The notes: generated by a model from the sequence alone, not told the origin. DNA of 64,000 nucleotides from Bacillus pumilus (GCF_900186955.1 NZ_LT906438.1:3286001-3350000); one strand, 5' to 3'. Shown: positions 8,580 to 20,434, counted from the first letter of the stretch. Translations and numbers: made by a program.

Positions 8580-8745
8580 CGTCATGAATCGACGCAATGG
8601 TATTACATTTATATTTCAAAACTTATCGTTAAAAGGTAAAAACAACATTTAAAACCGAAAAACATGTCTTTTTACCCTTATTTTTTAAATAAAACTTAAT
8701 ATAATACGTTTTCATACTATCCAAAAGTCTTTTTCTACATATAAA

Positions 8746-8778
8746 AACAAAAAAACCTTGTCGATTAGACAAAGGTTT
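8746..8778 (-). terminator. Terminator of cccB
   Basis: Minus-strand stem AAACCTTTGTC/GACAAGGTTT with one bulged base, then a T-rich tract. It overlaps the cccB stop codon. Confidence 0.75.
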
Positions 8779-9113
8779 TATTTTTTCTCTGCAAGCCATT
8801 TTGCTACTTCTTTTGCTTGCTTCTCATCTACCATTCCGCTTGGCATAGAGCCTTTACCATTCTGTGCAATATCTGCAATTTGGCTTTCATTATATTTCTT
8901 CCCTACTTCTTTCAGGCTTGGTCCGCCTCCGCCAGATAGGTCTTTCCCATGACAGCCAATACAGTTTTGCTGATAAATTTCCTCACCACTGCTCACAGTT
9001 GAAGCACTTTTGCTGCCTTCTTTGTCACTGTCACTGCTGCTTGAATTTCCTCCACAAGCCGCAAGAACAAGAATCATCGCTGCAAACAGCATCATTAATC
9101 CGCTCTTTTGCAT
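8778..9113 (-). CDS. cccB: CccB, lipoprotein cytochrome c-551
   Basis: A 111-residue c-type cytochrome. The lipoprotein signal peptide ends in LAAC (lipid-attached Cys), followed by a Ser-rich linker. The haem site is CIGCH and the axial Met lies in GSMPSGM. It carries electrons on the outer membrane face to cytochrome oxidase. The start is the ATG at 9113, behind GGGAGGG; a TTG one codon upstream is less well placed. The ftsE–cccB–yvjA order matches B. subtilis. Confidence 0.92.
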   Translation of the reverse strand: MQKSGLMMLFAAMILVLAACGGNSSSSDSDKEGSKSASTVSSGEEIYQQNCIGCHGKDLSGGGGPSLKEVGKKYNESQIADIAQNGKGSMPSGMVDEKQAKEVAKWLAEKK

Positions 9114-9161
9114 CAATTTCCCTCCCTTACAATCATTTGGTCAACGCTATTATATCCTTGT

Positions 9162-10010
9162 TTACGCCCTTTTAAAACCCTCACCAAGCACCTCTTTTGC
9201 ATCCATTACGATGACAAATGCTGATGCATCGATTGCTTTCACCACTTGTTTCAACTTTGTGAATTGTGACTGTCCAACGACACACATTAGAATTGGACGG
9301 TCATGATCGGTATATCCTCCGACTGCTGAGATTTTTGTGACACCACGGTCAATTTGATCAAAAACTGCCTGTCTGACTTCATCCTCATGCCCTGTAATGA
9401 TCATCGCCATTTTCGAGTGACTGAAGCCGGCCTGTACGACATCAATCGTTTTACTTGAAATAAACACACCAATGACAGCGTACAGTCCCTCTTCAATCCC
9501 AAAAACAGTCATCGCAGCCAGAACGATTAGGCCATCCATCATTGCTAAACAGGTACCAAGCGTGAGGCCTGTATATTTATTGATGATTTTGGCAGCGAGC
9601 GCCGTTCCACCTGTTGACCCATTTCCAAGGAACACGAGCCCTATGCCGATCCCAATCACCACTCCGCCAAAAATAGCTGCTAAGAGTGCTTCATGTGTCA
9701 CAGGTGCAATATGCCTTGTGACAAACACCATCAAAGGTAAGAAAATAGAGCCAACGAGCGTTTTCACGCCAAATGTACCGCCTAATAAATAAAAGCCAGC
9801 GATAAACAGCGGAATGTTGAGCCCCCACTGCACATATGCCGCCTCAAAGCCGAATGACTGCATAATCGTACTAATCCCGCTCACACCACCTGCGGCAATC
9901 TGATTCGGTAATAATAACGTATTAAATCCAATCGCCACAATGGCTGATCCAATTAAAATGAACAAGTAATTTTTTGCTTCAATCCATAATTGTGAATGTC
10001 CCTGCTTCAT
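9162..10010 (-). CDS. yvjA: YvjA, YitT/DUF2179-family membrane protein
   Basis: A 282-residue protein with about five to six TM segments (about 10–185), including Gly-rich LPNQIAAGGVSGIS and LGNGSTGGTALAAKIINKYTG, and a C-terminal cytoplasmic DUF2179 domain (about 215–275, with ISAVGGYTDHDRPILMCVV). Members include YitT and YpjC; their molecular role is not established, though some are suggested transporters. The start ATG follows CGGAGGAAG. Synteny with B. subtilis yvjA is exact. Confidence 0.85.
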   Translation of the reverse strand: MKQGHSQLWIEAKNYLFILIGSAIVAIGFNTLLLPNQIAAGGVSGISTIMQSFGFEAAYVQWGLNIPLFIAGFYLLGGTFGVKTLVGSIFLPLMVFVTRHIAPVTHEALLAAIFGGVVIGIGIGLVFLGNGSTGGTALAAKIINKYTGLTLGTCLAMMDGLIVLAAMTVFGIEEGLYAVIGVFISSKTIDVVQAGFSHSKMAMIITGHEDEVRQAVFDQIDRGVTKISAVGGYTDHDRPILMCVVGQSQFTKLKQVVKAIDASAFVIVMDAKEVLGEGFKRA

Positions 10011-10199
10011 GTCTGTCTTCCTCCGTTACTTCTGAATGCACACCTATTTTAAGCCCTCCAATTATGAATGTAAATAACAGCCAAATGCAGTGCTAATGGA
10101 TTAATACTTTATCACACAAACGGATCAGCGTGCTTGCCGTTTGGCATAGGAGCAAATGATGGTATATTTAATATGTACATGAGAAAGAAGGGACATGCG

Positions 10200-10955
10200 A
10201 TGAAGAAAATACTGAAGATCACAGGCATTTCATTACTTGCACTGATCATTTTGGCTTTTGGTGCTTTCTATACATGGAGCCGCTTTACATACGGACCATC
10301 TGCCGCTTTAAAAAAGCAAGTGAACATCGAGCAAGTGGAACATAAAAACGACGTATATACATTTGCATCAACTAAAAGCGATACGGGCATCATTCTCTAT
10401 CCAGGAGCAAAGGTAGAACCACTTTCGTACGCCTATATTGGGAATGAATTGATGAAAAAAGGCTATTCTGTCTTTATCCCTGACATGCCATTTTCGTTTG
10501 CGATTTTTAATACAAATAAAGCACAAGATATCATAAAAGATCATCAAACGATCAAACACTGGTATATTGGCGGTCATTCACTAGGCGGAACAGCCGCCGC
10601 TATGTTTGCAGAAAAAAACCAGCGCAAACTCGACGGTCTTTTTTTTCTCGCGTCTTATCCAGCTTCAGATGAGCTAAAATCATCCTCCTTGAACGTCCTC
10701 TCTATATCAGGTGAAAAGGATGGACTTGCGACACAAGAGAAAATCAAGCAATCGAAAACAAATTTGCCGTCTCAAACCGTTTATCATGAAATAAAAGGCG
10801 GGAACCATGCTCAGTTTGGCATGTATGGTAAACAAAAAGGTGATCAGCCAGCGGACATTCAAGCCCTCACACAGCAAAAGGATATCGTTCAGACGATGCT
10901 TGGATGGCTAAAACCAGCAAAAAAGCTCCATAAAGAAGACAAAGGGCTAAAATAA
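10200..10955 (+). CDS. Membrane-anchored alpha/beta hydrolase
   Basis: A 251-residue protein with an N-terminal TM anchor (about 6–27), then an alpha/beta-hydrolase fold with nucleophile elbow GGHSLGGTA, an SGEKDGLA strand carrying the likely acidic residue and GGNHAQFG carrying the catalytic His. The substrate is unknown. The start chosen is ATG at 10200 behind AAGAAGGG; an upstream in-frame ATG at 10134 adds 22 residues without a better site. The last codons (EDKGLK and stop) lie inside dispersed repeat copy C (10932–10984), so the C-terminus may be non-native. I recall no equivalent here in B. subtilis 168. Confidence 0.8.
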   Translation: MKKILKITGISLLALIILAFGAFYTWSRFTYGPSAALKKQVNIEQVEHKNDVYTFASTKSDTGIILYPGAKVEPLSYAYIGNELMKKGYSVFIPDMPFSFAIFNTNKAQDIIKDHQTIKHWYIGGHSLGGTAAAMFAEKNQRKLDGLFFLASYPASDELKSSSLNVLSISGEKDGLATQEKIKQSKTNLPSQTVYHEIKGGNHAQFGMYGKQKGDQPADIQALTQQKDIVQTMLGWLKPAKKLHKEDKGLK

Positions 10956-10984
10956 AGATCATTTTAACCCTTTGTCAACAATCT
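10932..10984 (-). repeat. Dispersed palindromic repeat, copy C
   Basis: Read on the minus strand: AGATTGTT, stem arm GACAAAGGGTTAAAAT, 7-nt loop, stem arm ATTTTAGCCCTTTGTC, TTCTTT. It matches copies A (52307–52363) and B (54679–54730). The imperfect pair is G·U on this strand but C·A on the other. It lies between convergent genes and overlaps the 3' end of the hydrolase gene. Confidence 0.9.
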
Positions 10985-11013
10985 AAAGCTTCCGTAATGG
11001 GGGTTTTTCATTT

Positions 11014-12807
11014 TCACTTTTTCGTCGCTTCTAAAAACTCTTCAGCGTCTGCTACAGCGAGGCTAATGGCTTCCTCCCAAAAGTCTTTTTGGGTAAGATC
11101 GACACCTAAGTGCTTAAAGGCCAAATCTTCTACTGTCATTGAAGCTGTGTCCTTTAATAATGCAATGTACTTTTCTTCAAACGAAGTACCAGCCTGCAAG
11201 GCCTTTGCATAAATTCCTAGTGAGAACATGTAGCCAAATGTGTACGGGAAATTATAAAACGGTACACCTGTGATATGGAAATGCAGCTTAGACGCCCAGA
11301 AATGCGGATGGTATTCATCTAGTGAGTCACCAAAGGCTTCTTTCTGCGCTTCTACCATCAGCTCATTCAACCGATCCGCCGGCACTTCTCCTTGTTTACG
11401 CTCTTCATAAAAACGCTGTTCAAATAAGAAACGAGATTGAATGTTCATGAAAAAAGCTACACTCCGCTGCAGCTTATCCTCTAACAAACTGAGGCGCTCC
11501 TCTTCATTTGCCGCTTCTTTCAATGAAGCATCAGCCACAATCATTTCTGCGAATGTCGACGCCGTTTCAGCTACATTCATCGCATATTTGCGATTAAGAA
11601 TGCGAACATCCTGCATCACTTCCTGATGGAACGAATGACCAAGCTCATGCGCAAGTGTCGCCACATTGGATGGACTTCCTGAGAAGGTCATAAAAATACG
11701 GGACTCTCCGCTGTCAGGGAAATTTGTACAAAAACCGCCTACTCGTTTGTTCGGGCGATCCTCAGCTTCTACCCAACGCTCATTAAAGGCCTTTTCTGTA
11801 AAAGCAGCAAGCTCTTCTCCAAACCCAGCGAAATGCTTCACAATAAAAGCAGCTGCTTCCTGATACGGATAGATCTTGGTCTCACTGCCAATAGGAGCCC
11901 CAACATCAAACCAGCTTAGCTTATCCACTCCAAGCATGTCAGCCTTTCGATGTAAATAATCAATGAATGGCTGCTTATGTTCATCAATCACAGACCACAT
12001 GGCATCAAGGGTTTCTTGTTTCATCCGGCAAATATCAAGCGGCTCTTTTAAGATATGATCCCAGCCTCTTGCTTCATATACTTGCAAACGAAAACCTGCC
12101 AAATGATTGAGCGTGCTTGCAAATAGATGTTCGTCCTGCGTCCATGCATGCTCTAGGTTATGATAAACAGCCTTTCTGACTTCACGGTCTGAATCATCCA
12201 TCGCATTTTCCGCTTGGCCGACAGAGATCATCTGCGTTTCACCATGTTGTTCAAATGGAATCGTAATCTTATTCACTAAGCTAGAATAAAGCTCATCCCA
12301 TGCATGGTAGCCATCTACGGCTAGCTTTTGAATCAATGTTTCTTGTTCAACAGGCAATTGATCCTTCACGCGTTCTCTGCGTTCATTTAATATGTAACGA
12401 ACATCTGAAAAGGCCTCTGAATTCATGAGATCCTCCCATTTTCCAGGAGAGATGGCAGCAAGCGCCTGATCAAACAGCGCAAGAATGGTACCTAAATCAG
12501 CTTCCAGCTTAGCAATCGTACCTCGAAGACTGCCAGCCTTCATATCCTTTGTATTTTGAGATTGAAGACAGGAAACAAATGAACCTGCTTGAGACAGTTT
12601 TTTATATGTGGTTTCATACGTGTCAAGGACAGACGTTAACCTATTCTCAATGTGTGTATCTTCTTTTGAAAAGGCATCGACCTTTTGTCGTAATTCATCT
12701 AATAGCTGCTGAATGTGTTGCAAGTATGTTTTAAATTCTGGTGAAGCGCTGCCTCCTTTAAAAAAGGCATCTAAATCCCACGTCTCTTGTAATGTTGTTA
12801 ATCCCAA
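11014..12807 (-). CDS. M3-family oligoendopeptidase (PepF-like)
   Basis: A 597-residue cytoplasmic zinc metallopeptidase. The M3 motif HELGHSFHQE (HExxH) lies at about residue 380, with the downstream NVAETASTFAE Glu ligand. The N-terminal helical region and FTEKAFNERWV resemble PepF/M3 clade proteins, which degrade short peptides. Start: TTG at 12807 (LGLTTLQETWDLDAFF) sits 7 nt after a strong AAAGGGGG site. An ATG at 12840 would add 11 residues but lacks a ribosome site. B. subtilis has a PepF-type protein (YjbG) elsewhere, so this may be a paralogue. Confidence 0.85.
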   Translation of the reverse strand: MGLTTLQETWDLDAFFKGGSASPEFKTYLQHIQQLLDELRQKVDAFSKEDTHIENRLTSVLDTYETTYKKLSQAGSFVSCLQSQNTKDMKAGSLRGTIAKLEADLGTILALFDQALAAISPGKWEDLMNSEAFSDVRYILNERRERVKDQLPVEQETLIQKLAVDGYHAWDELYSSLVNKITIPFEQHGETQMISVGQAENAMDDSDREVRKAVYHNLEHAWTQDEHLFASTLNHLAGFRLQVYEARGWDHILKEPLDICRMKQETLDAMWSVIDEHKQPFIDYLHRKADMLGVDKLSWFDVGAPIGSETKIYPYQEAAAFIVKHFAGFGEELAAFTEKAFNERWVEAEDRPNKRVGGFCTNFPDSGESRIFMTFSGSPSNVATLAHELGHSFHQEVMQDVRILNRKYAMNVAETASTFAEMIVADASLKEAANEEERLSLLEDKLQRSVAFFMNIQSRFLFEQRFYEERKQGEVPADRLNELMVEAQKEAFGDSLDEYHPHFWASKLHFHITGVPFYNFPYTFGYMFSLGIYAKALQAGTSFEEKYIALLKDTASMTVEDLAFKHLGVDLTQKDFWEEAISLAVADAEEFLEATKK

Positions 12808-12900
12808 AATATTTCCCCCTTTATTTGCTAATTTCATCATACAAAGGATATAGAGTCAGTATGGCGTATGTATTCCTTTATATTCATTATATTTTCTCAC

Positions 12901-12930
12901 AATAAAAAAAACCCGGCAAGAAGCCGAGTT
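12901..12930 (-). terminator. Terminator of prfB
   Basis: Minus-strand AACTCGGC/GCCGGGTT stem with a 5-nt loop and a run of eight T, immediately after the prfB stop. Confidence 0.85.
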
Positions 12931-12931
12931 T

Positions 12932-14033
<1,102 letters not shown>

Positions 14034-14097
14034 ATCCTTCACCTCATAGATGTAGGGCTGACATGAATAGAAAGAGGTTTTCACCTCTTTCCATTAC

Positions 14098-16623
14098 TTA
14101 TTCTGTCTTCCCATGACAATTTTTATATTTCTTGCCGCTTCCGCAGTGACATGGTGAGTTTCGACCAATGTCTACGACTTTACGTACCGGCTTCTTTTTC
14201 ACTGTCTTCTCCTCATCACCCTCTTGAGGCTGATGAGCTGTTGTTTGACCTTGAACGACTTCTTCACGTTCTAAGTTGTTTTGGATTTCTGATTTCAAAA
14301 CATATTTGGCCACATCATCTTCGATTGAAGCGACCATGTGCTCAAACATCGCAAATCCTTCCATTTGATACTCACGAAGCGGATTTGTTTGTGCATACGC
14401 ACGTAAATGAATCCCTTGACGCAGTTGATCCATTGCATCGATATGATCCATCCACTTTGAATCCACCGCACGAAGAACGATGACTTTTTCAAATTCTCGC
14501 ATTTGTTCGTCGCCATATGTTTCTTCTTTTGCATCGTATTTTTCTTTAATACGATCCATAATGAAGGAGGTGATTTCATCTGCTTCTTTACCGTAAACAT
14601 CCTTGACCGAAATGGCTCCTTCATCTAAATAGTTCGTGTTGATTAATTCAACAAGACCATCTAGTTTCCACTCTTCTGGAAGCTCTTCTTTCGGCGTATA
14701 AGAACCAACAGCGCGCTCAATTGAAGACTGAATCATATTGATCACAATCGATTTTAAGTTATCAGAATCAATGACTTCAAAGCGCTGCTTGTAAATCACT
14801 TCACGCTGCTGACGAAGCACATCGTCATATTGCAGAAGCTGTTTACGGGAATCAAAGTTGTTCCCCTCAACGCGTTTTTGAGATGATTCAACGGCTTTAG
14901 ACACCATTTTACTTTGGATAGGCGTAGTGTCATCCATGCCAAAGCGGTCAAGCATGGCCATCGTACGCTCTGCACCAAATCGACGCATCAATTCATCTTC
15001 CATGGAGAGATAGAATTGGGTAATCCCTGGGTCTCCTTGACGACCAGAACGTCCACGCAGCTGGTTATCAATACGTCGTGATTCATGACGCTCTGTCCCA
15101 ATTACAGCTAGACCGCCAAGCTCTTTGACGCCTTCGCCAAGCTTGATGTCCGTACCACGTCCTGCCATGTTGGTCGCAATGGTGACGGCACCCTTTTGAC
15201 CAGCCTCTTCAATAATTTGTGCCTCACGCTCATGGTTTTTCGCATTTAACACTTGATGAGGAATCCCTTTATTTTTAAGCAGCTTAGAAATAAGCTCAGA
15301 CGTCTCAACCGCTACTGTTCCGACAAGCACTGGTTGCCCTGTCATATAGCGCTGCGCAACATCTTCAGCCACTGCTTTAAATTTACCTTCCATTGTGCGG
15401 TAAATTAAATCAGGTCTGTCATCACGAACGACTGGTTGATTGGTCGGGATTGTCACAACCTGCATGTTGTAAATGTTACGGAATTCTTCTTCTTCCGTTT
15501 TCGCTGTACCCGTCATACCAGAAAGCTTTTCATACATGCGGAAGTAGTTCTGGAACGTAATCGTTGCAAGGGTCATGCTTTCGTTCTGCACTTCGAGACC
15601 TTCTTTTGCCTCAATGGCTTGATGCAGACCTTCACTATAACGGCGTCCTTTCATTAGACGTCCTGTGAACGAGTCAACAATAACGACTTGACCTTCTTCA
15701 ACGACATAATCCACATCTTTTTGCATCGCAACATGTGCCTTTAGCGCCTGGGCGATGTGATGGTTCAGTGCGACATGTTTGACATCAAATAAGTTTTCGA
15801 TGCCGAATGCTTTTTCCGCCTTCGTCATTCCACTTTCTGTCAGCTGTACACTTTTTGTTTTAATATCGTATGTGAAATCATCTTCTATTTTTAATGTACG
15901 AACAAATGCATTGGCTTGAACGTAAAGCTTTGTAGATTTCGCAGCTTGTCCAGAAATAATAAGAGGTGTTCTCGCTTCATCAACTAAGATGGAGTCAACC
16001 TCATCAATCACGGCATAATGAAGCGGTCTTTGAACCATTTGCTCTTTGTAAAGCACCATGTTATCTCGTAAATAGTCAAAGCCAAGTTCATTGTTTGTAG
16101 AATACGTAATATCAGCAGCATATGCTTCTCTTTTTTCATCTTTGTCTAAGCTGTTTAAGTTTAAGCCAACCGTTAAGCCAAGAAACTCAAAAATCTTGCC
16201 CATTTCCTCTGCATCACGGCTTGCCAAATATTCGTTGACTGTCACAATGTGGACGCCTTTTCCAGAAAGAGCATTTAAATAAACAGGCATTGTTGAAGTC
16301 AACGTTTTACCTTCACCTGTTTTCATCTCAGAGATGTTGCCTTCATGAAGCGCGATCCCCCCCATGAGCTGCACCTTAAATGGGAACATTCCTGTCACGC
16401 GGCGTGATGCCTCGCGAACCGTTGCAAATGCTTCAACCAACAGGTCATCCACGGATTGTCCTTTTTCAAGTTTTTCTTTAAATTCGTTCGTTTTATTTCG
16501 TAAAGCCTCGTCAGATAATTTCTCAAAATCTTGAGCAAGAGCTTCAATTTCATTTGCTTTTTTTTCATATTTGCTGATCGTACGTTTCGTAGGATCAAAC
16601 ACTTTGTTTAAGATTCCAAGCAT
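14098..16623 (-). CDS. secA: SecA, preprotein translocase ATPase
   Basis: An 841-residue motor of the Sec translocase, identical in length to B. subtilis SecA. Walker A is MKTGEGKT and the DEAD-type box is [14 protein letters not shown] and the [15 protein letters not shown] helicase motif are present, as is the C-terminal zinc/SecB-type motif [14 protein letters not shown]. The start at 16623 ([11 protein letters not shown]) follows GAGGAGCG; the open frame extends nine codons further upstream without support. It lies between hpf and prfB as in B. subtilis. Confidence 0.97.
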   Translation of the reverse strand: MLGILNKVFDPTKRTISKYEKKANEIEALAQDFEKLSDEALRNKTNEFKEKLEKGQSVDDLLVEAFATVREASRRVTGMFPFKVQLMGGIALHEGNISEMKTGEGKTLTSTMPVYLNALSGKGVHIVTVNEYLASRDAEEMGKIFEFLGLTVGLNLNSLDKDEKREAYAADITYSTNNELGFDYLRDNMVLYKEQMVQRPLHYAVIDEVDSILVDEARTPLIISGQAAKSTKLYVQANAFVRTLKIEDDFTYDIKTKSVQLTESGMTKAEKAFGIENLFDVKHVALNHHIAQALKAHVAMQKDVDYVVEEGQVVIVDSFTGRLMKGRRYSEGLHQAIEAKEGLEVQNESMTLATITFQNYFRMYEKLSGMTGTAKTEEEEFRNIYNMQVVTIPTNQPVVRDDRPDLIYRTMEGKFKAVAEDVAQRYMTGQPVLVGTVAVETSELISKLLKNKGIPHQVLNAKNHEREAQIIEEAGQKGAVTIATNMAGRGTDIKLGEGVKELGGLAVIGTERHESRRIDNQLRGRSGRQGDPGITQFYLSMEDELMRRFGAERTMAMLDRFGMDDTTPIQSKMVSKAVESSQKRVEGNNFDSRKQLLQYDDVLRQQREVIYKQRFEVIDSDNLKSIVINMIQSSIERAVGSYTPKEELPEEWKLDGLVELINTNYLDEGAISVKDVYGKEADEITSFIMDRIKEKYDAKEETYGDEQMREFEKVIVLRAVDSKWMDHIDAMDQLRQGIHLRAYAQTNPLREYQMEGFAMFEHMVASIEDDVAKYVLKSEIQNNLEREEVVQGQTTAHQPQEGDEEKTVKKKPVRKVVDIGRNSPCHCGSGKKYKNCHGKTE

Positions 16624-16746
16624 ATAATAACGCTCCTCTATTTCATGCAATTTTTCGGCATGTCCAAAAGATTGACAGGTCCATATTTACCTGCATTTAT
16701 CATACCATACCTTCCTTCATTTCCAAAGAATTTGCAATGATTTCGC

Positions 16747-16780
16747 ACAAAAAACCCGCCCCTCATGGAGGGAACGGGTT
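16747..16780 (-). terminator. Terminator of hpf
   Basis: Minus-strand stem AACCCG..CCCTC with GAGGGGCGGGTT, then a short T run. Confidence 0.7.
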
Positions 16781-16809
16781 TACTTTTTTTAGGTTGTTTT
16801 TAGATCTGA

Positions 16810-17373
16810 TTAAGCGTTCGGCTCAATCAGTCCATATTTTCCATCATTTCGGCGATAGACCACATTGGTCAAATTTGTCTCAGCATTTGTGAAGACGAAG
16901 AAACTATGACCTAACATGTTCATTTGAAGGATGGCCTCTTCGCTATCCATCGGTTTTAAATTGAAACGTTTTTGTCTGACGATTTCTGTTTCATCAATTT
17001 CTTCGTCATCTTGAACAGCTACATCAGCCGTCCCATTTCCTCCAGCAAATAAGTGCTTTTTGGCACCTTGTTCGCGGAATTTACGGTTTACTTTTGTTTT
17101 GTGTTTTCGAATTTGACGTTCTAATTTACTGGCTGCTAGGTCTACTGCATTGTACATATCTTCATTATGCACCTCAGCTCGAAGTGCTAGATCAGTCATT
17201 GGAATGGTAACCTCAACTTTAGATTCTTGATCATTGTAAAACTTCAAGTTCACGTTGACTGAAGCATCTACGTCTGTCTCAAAATAACGCTCCAGCTTTC
17301 CAATTTTTTTCTCGACATGATCTCTTAGTGCAGGTGTTACGTCGATGTTTTCTCCTCTGACATTGTAATTCAT
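16810..17373 (-). CDS. hpf: Long-form ribosome hibernation promoting factor (YvyD)
   Basis: A 187-residue long HPF. The N-terminal S30Ae domain (about 1–98, NYNVRGENIDVTPALRDHVEKK) is joined by a linker to a C-terminal dimerisation domain (about 130–187, ILQMNMLGHSFFVFTNAET). It dimerises 70S ribosomes into inactive 100S particles under stress or in stationary phase. ATG follows GGAGGCG. A promoter region with overlapping sigma-H- and sigma-B-like elements precedes it, as reported for B. subtilis yvyD. Confidence 0.95.
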   Translation of the reverse strand: MNYNVRGENIDVTPALRDHVEKKIGKLERYFETDVDASVNVNLKFYNDQESKVEVTIPMTDLALRAEVHNEDMYNAVDLAASKLERQIRKHKTKVNRKFREQGAKKHLFAGGNGTADVAVQDDEEIDETEIVRQKRFNLKPMDSEEAILQMNMLGHSFFVFTNAETNLTNVVYRRNDGKYGLIEPNA

Positions 17374-17412
17374 GTAAAGAACGCCTCCTTTAAAATTAAG
17401 GATATGTAAACC

Positions 17413-17448
17413 TATTTCTACTTTTCCCTCCTTTTCTCCTGCTCAAAC
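17413..17448 (-). promoter_or_regulatory. Overlapping sigma-H and sigma-B-like promoters of hpf
   Basis: Minus strand GCAGGAGAA–N12–GTAGAAATA fits sigma H (RNAGGAWWW–N12–RNNGAATWW) with two mismatches. Overlapping it, GTTTGA–N14–GGGAAA resembles sigma B (GTTTAA–N14–GGGTAT). B. subtilis yvyD is known to use both factors. Confidence 0.55.
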
Positions 17449-17562
17449 GTAAAAAAAATGTGAATTTTTATTGAAATTTGTCGAATTTTGCGGTGCATCA
17501 ACTGTTACTTGATAGGTGATGAATATATATTCGGCTCATTCTTGAAAAAGACCAGCGCACAT

Positions 17563-19248
17563 TTAAATGGTGAAAGATGATATTGATGTTTTCAGCGATT
17601 GAGATAAGGTTTTTAAATCCTCCGCCGCTGCTTTCATTTCTTCATTTGCTGCCAATGATTCTTCAACAGCCGCAGACATGTACTCCGTCTCTTCTGAATT
17701 GCGTTTGGCTCCTTCTTCAATGACCCCAACCGTCTGAGATATTTCCTCTGTACTAGCTGAAATCTCCTCTGCAGTAGCTGAAAGTTCCTCTGCTTTCATC
17801 GAAATATCACGAATAGATTCCAGGATTTCATGAAAGCTCTGTTCTGACAATTGCGATACTTTCACACCTTCTGCTACATCCTGCTCAACCTTTGTCATCG
17901 AATGTGATGATTTTTCAGTATCTTTGTTCACGTTCGCGAGCAATTGACTAATTTGATCTGTCAGCTGACTAGATTCTTCCGCCAGTTTCCTCACTTCATC
18001 TGCTACCACCGCAAAGCCTCTCCCATGCTCTCCTGCTCTTGCCGCTTCAATAGCAGCATTTAAAGCAAGCAAATTCGTTTGATCAGCGATGGCATGGATA
18101 TGACCTAACAAATCTTCAATGCCTGTAAACTGGGCTTGTACATGAGCCATTGTGGAATGGTGCTCGTTCACAGACGCTTTGATAGAGCTCATTTGTTTTA
18201 CGAATTGCTGAATAAGCGCTGCACCCTCTTCAGCCTTTTCAGTCACTGAAATTGAGTGACCCGAAACATCGGATGTGTGTTCAGCTGCATTTTGCATACC
18301 AGTCGAGACTTCTTGAATGGCAGAAGCTACTTTTCCGACCGCGTTTGATTGTTCACGTGAAGCTTCACTGACCTGTTCAATCGAGCTAGATGTCTGCTCA
18401 CTGGCAGATATGGTTTGATGAATCGTTTCCTCAAACTGAGCAGCAGAATCAGCTAATTGTCTTGATCCATGTTGCACCTGTAAAATGAGCTGACGCAAAT
18501 GCTTTGTCATTTGATTAAAAGCAGTACCGAGTTGACCAATCTCATTTTTAGAGGTCACTTCAATCTCTTCAAGTGTAAGGTCACCATCTGCCATCCTTCT
18601 CGCAGCATTTGTGACAGACACAATCGGCTTTGTCATACGATAAACGAATCTTGTCCCAATCAACAAAAAGCCAACAATAATGACCGCACTAACTAGAATG
18701 AGAGTGAATAGTAATTGATTACTGTCTTGGTTGAGCTGATTGATTTTTTGGTCACGTTGCTTCAACTGAGTTTGAGCAAATTCTTTTGTAAAGGTATGTA
18801 TTTCTTGTTCGATAGGTTGTAATTCTTGATTGAGGCGTGTGTTGAATTCTTTTTGATTTTGCATATTCAATGAATTAAATAGTCGGTTCGTTGAGGTGTA
18901 GTAGAGATAATTCTTTTCTGAGATTTGATCTAATAGATTTTTTGCTTGTTTGACAGAGCTCATTTTTGTAGCTTCCGTTGTTTTCTTATTAATCTCTTCA
19001 TATGTTTGCTCAATTTTCTGTAAATTTTCAGCATCTTGCACGACAACATATGTTTTAATTTGTGCTTCCTGTTTTTGCAAAAGCGCCTCTAATTCCAGTG
19101 AGGTTTGATAAAGCTTTACTTCTTTGCTAAGAAGCGTCTTATAGGATTGATCTGTTTTGTAATAGATAAAGCTTGAGAATCCTAAAATACTGACAAACAA
19201 TACACATATGACAATAAGCCCAAACAAAAATTGATTTTTTAGTCTCAT
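17563..19248 (-). CDS. Methyl-accepting chemotaxis protein
   Basis: A 561-residue chemoreceptor. TM1 is at about 7–29, an extracellular four-helix-bundle-type sensor spans about 30–178, TM2 is at about 179–202, HAMP follows (about 202–256), then a signalling domain whose hairpin tip reads [19 protein letters not shown]. Gln/Glu-rich methylation helices flank the tip. The ligand is unknown. The start ATG follows CGGAGGAAA. It stands downstream of fliT and a small unknown gene on the same strand, so it may be transcribed with the sigma-D fliD operon. I recall no chemoreceptor gene here in B. subtilis 168. Confidence 0.9.
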   Translation of the reverse strand: MRLKNQFLFGLIVICVLFVSILGFSSFIYYKTDQSYKTLLSKEVKLYQTSLELEALLQKQEAQIKTYVVVQDAENLQKIEQTYEEINKKTTEATKMSSVKQAKNLLDQISEKNYLYYTSTNRLFNSLNMQNQKEFNTRLNQELQPIEQEIHTFTKEFAQTQLKQRDQKINQLNQDSNQLLFTLILVSAVIIVGFLLIGTRFVYRMTKPIVSVTNAARRMADGDLTLEEIEVTSKNEIGQLGTAFNQMTKHLRQLILQVQHGSRQLADSAAQFEETIHQTISASEQTSSSIEQVSEASREQSNAVGKVASAIQEVSTGMQNAAEHTSDVSGHSISVTEKAEEGAALIQQFVKQMSSIKASVNEHHSTMAHVQAQFTGIEDLLGHIHAIADQTNLLALNAAIEAARAGEHGRGFAVVADEVRKLAEESSQLTDQISQLLANVNKDTEKSSHSMTKVEQDVAEGVKVSQLSEQSFHEILESIRDISMKAEELSATAEEISASTEEISQTVGVIEEGAKRNSEETEYMSAAVEESLAANEEMKAAAEDLKTLSQSLKTSISSFTI

Positions 19249-19280
19249 AATTTCCTCCGAAAGTCTGAATTGAACAAAAA

Positions 19281-19670
19281 TTAATGAATGACATACGGCC
19301 TCATACAGGCATGTATTTCATCCATCCACTTTCTATATTCAGGTATAAAATATGCTTTAAGGAATGATTGGAAGTGTATTGAAGGGAATGTATAGAAAGC
19401 TAGTATATCAAAACTTAAAAAAATTTGATCAAACGAACGAATCGTTTTGGCAAAGTGCTCATTTTCTATAATTGAAAGCAGAAGGGGATGTGTTGTCTCT
19501 AAATGAAAGAAGGCATGGATCAGATCATTAAAGATCCGATCCCCTTCTGTTTTAGCAAAATCCTTCTCAATTTCATCTAAATATTTTAGACTCTCTTCTA
19601 TCGTAAATAGAAGTTCATAATATGTGGTTAATAAAATATAGTCATCTGAACGATACGCCACAGGTCTCAC
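19281..19670 (-). CDS. Hypothetical protein between fliT and chemoreceptor gene
   Basis: A 129-residue protein that I do not recognise. It starts 5 nt after the fliT stop and ends 33 nt before the chemoreceptor gene, so it is probably co-transcribed with both. It is rich in Phe, Tyr, His and Ile, without a signal peptide or clear TM segment, and is predicted mostly helical. A conserved helical accessory of flagellar export or chemotaxis is possible but unproven. The frame is tightly packed between neighbours, which supports it being real. Confidence 0.6.
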   Translation of the reverse strand: MRPVAYRSDDYILLTTYYELLFTIEESLKYLDEIEKDFAKTEGDRIFNDLIHAFFHLETTHPLLLSIIENEHFAKTIRSFDQIFLSFDILAFYTFPSIHFQSFLKAYFIPEYRKWMDEIHACMRPYVIH

Positions 19671-19674
19671 CTAA

Positions 19675-20016
19675 TTATTTCCGTTTATCGTAATATACGC
19701 CGTCACTCGTCATAGGCTGGTATGGATTTTGATAATTCAGCTGTTTCGTTTTCTTTTTTTGAATGGCTTGAATATCTGCTTTGATCCCATTTTGGATCAC
19801 AGTTAATTGCTTCGCCATCTGTTGATCTGTTTGGATGATTTCTTTGATTTTTTCTTTTTCTTGATCCGTCAGCTCATGCTGAATATCTCTCATTAATTCG
19901 TCTCTCTCAATTAAAAAGGCATCAAAGTCTTCAACCAAGGTGTCACTTTGCGGATTTGCCGTTATTTCGGCTGCCATTTTTAATGTTTGGTCATGCAGCT
20001 GGTCCACAATACTCAT
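19675..20016 (-). CDS. fliT: FliT, flagellar export chaperone for FliD
   Basis: A 113-residue small helical protein overlapping the fliS stop by 4 nt (ATGA). Length and position after fliD–fliS match B. subtilis FliT, which chaperones the filament cap protein. The sequence is Gln/Glu/Lys-rich with the helical [20 protein letters not shown] segment. Confidence 0.85.
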
Positions 20017-20417
20017 AGAGATCCCCCGATAGAGTGGTGACGCCCTTTTCGATCAGTTTGAATAACTTCCTTCCACGCATCACGAAAATCAGTTACGTAT
20101 TGCTCTACTTCATTCAACATCTCTTCGTCATTTTGAAGATTGGCTTCAATCAGTCTGCGATAAATGTAATCATACATACTTGCCATACTATTTGATACGT
20201 CATAAGAACGATTTAAGGTGACATTTAATTCTTGAATGATGTTTTGAGCCTTTTTCAGGTTCACATTTCTCGTTTCTGCATCCTCTTTTTGAATGGCATA
20301 CTTCGCTAATCTAATGAACTTTAAGCAGCCTTCATAAAGCATAAGCGTCAACTCGGCAGGTGTTGCAGTCTCAATAGAATTTTTCTGATAGGTGGCATAA
20401 GGGTTCTGAATTGCCAT
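20013..20417 (-). CDS. fliS: FliS, flagellin export chaperone
   Basis: A 134-residue helical-bundle chaperone starting [18 protein letters not shown] with the typical [17 protein letters not shown]. FliS binds the flagellin C-terminus for export and, in B. subtilis, works in the FliW–CsrA–Hag homeostasis circuit. Its usual client gene hag is not in this window. Confidence 0.93.
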
Positions 20418-20434
20418 ATGTTATAAACCTCCAA

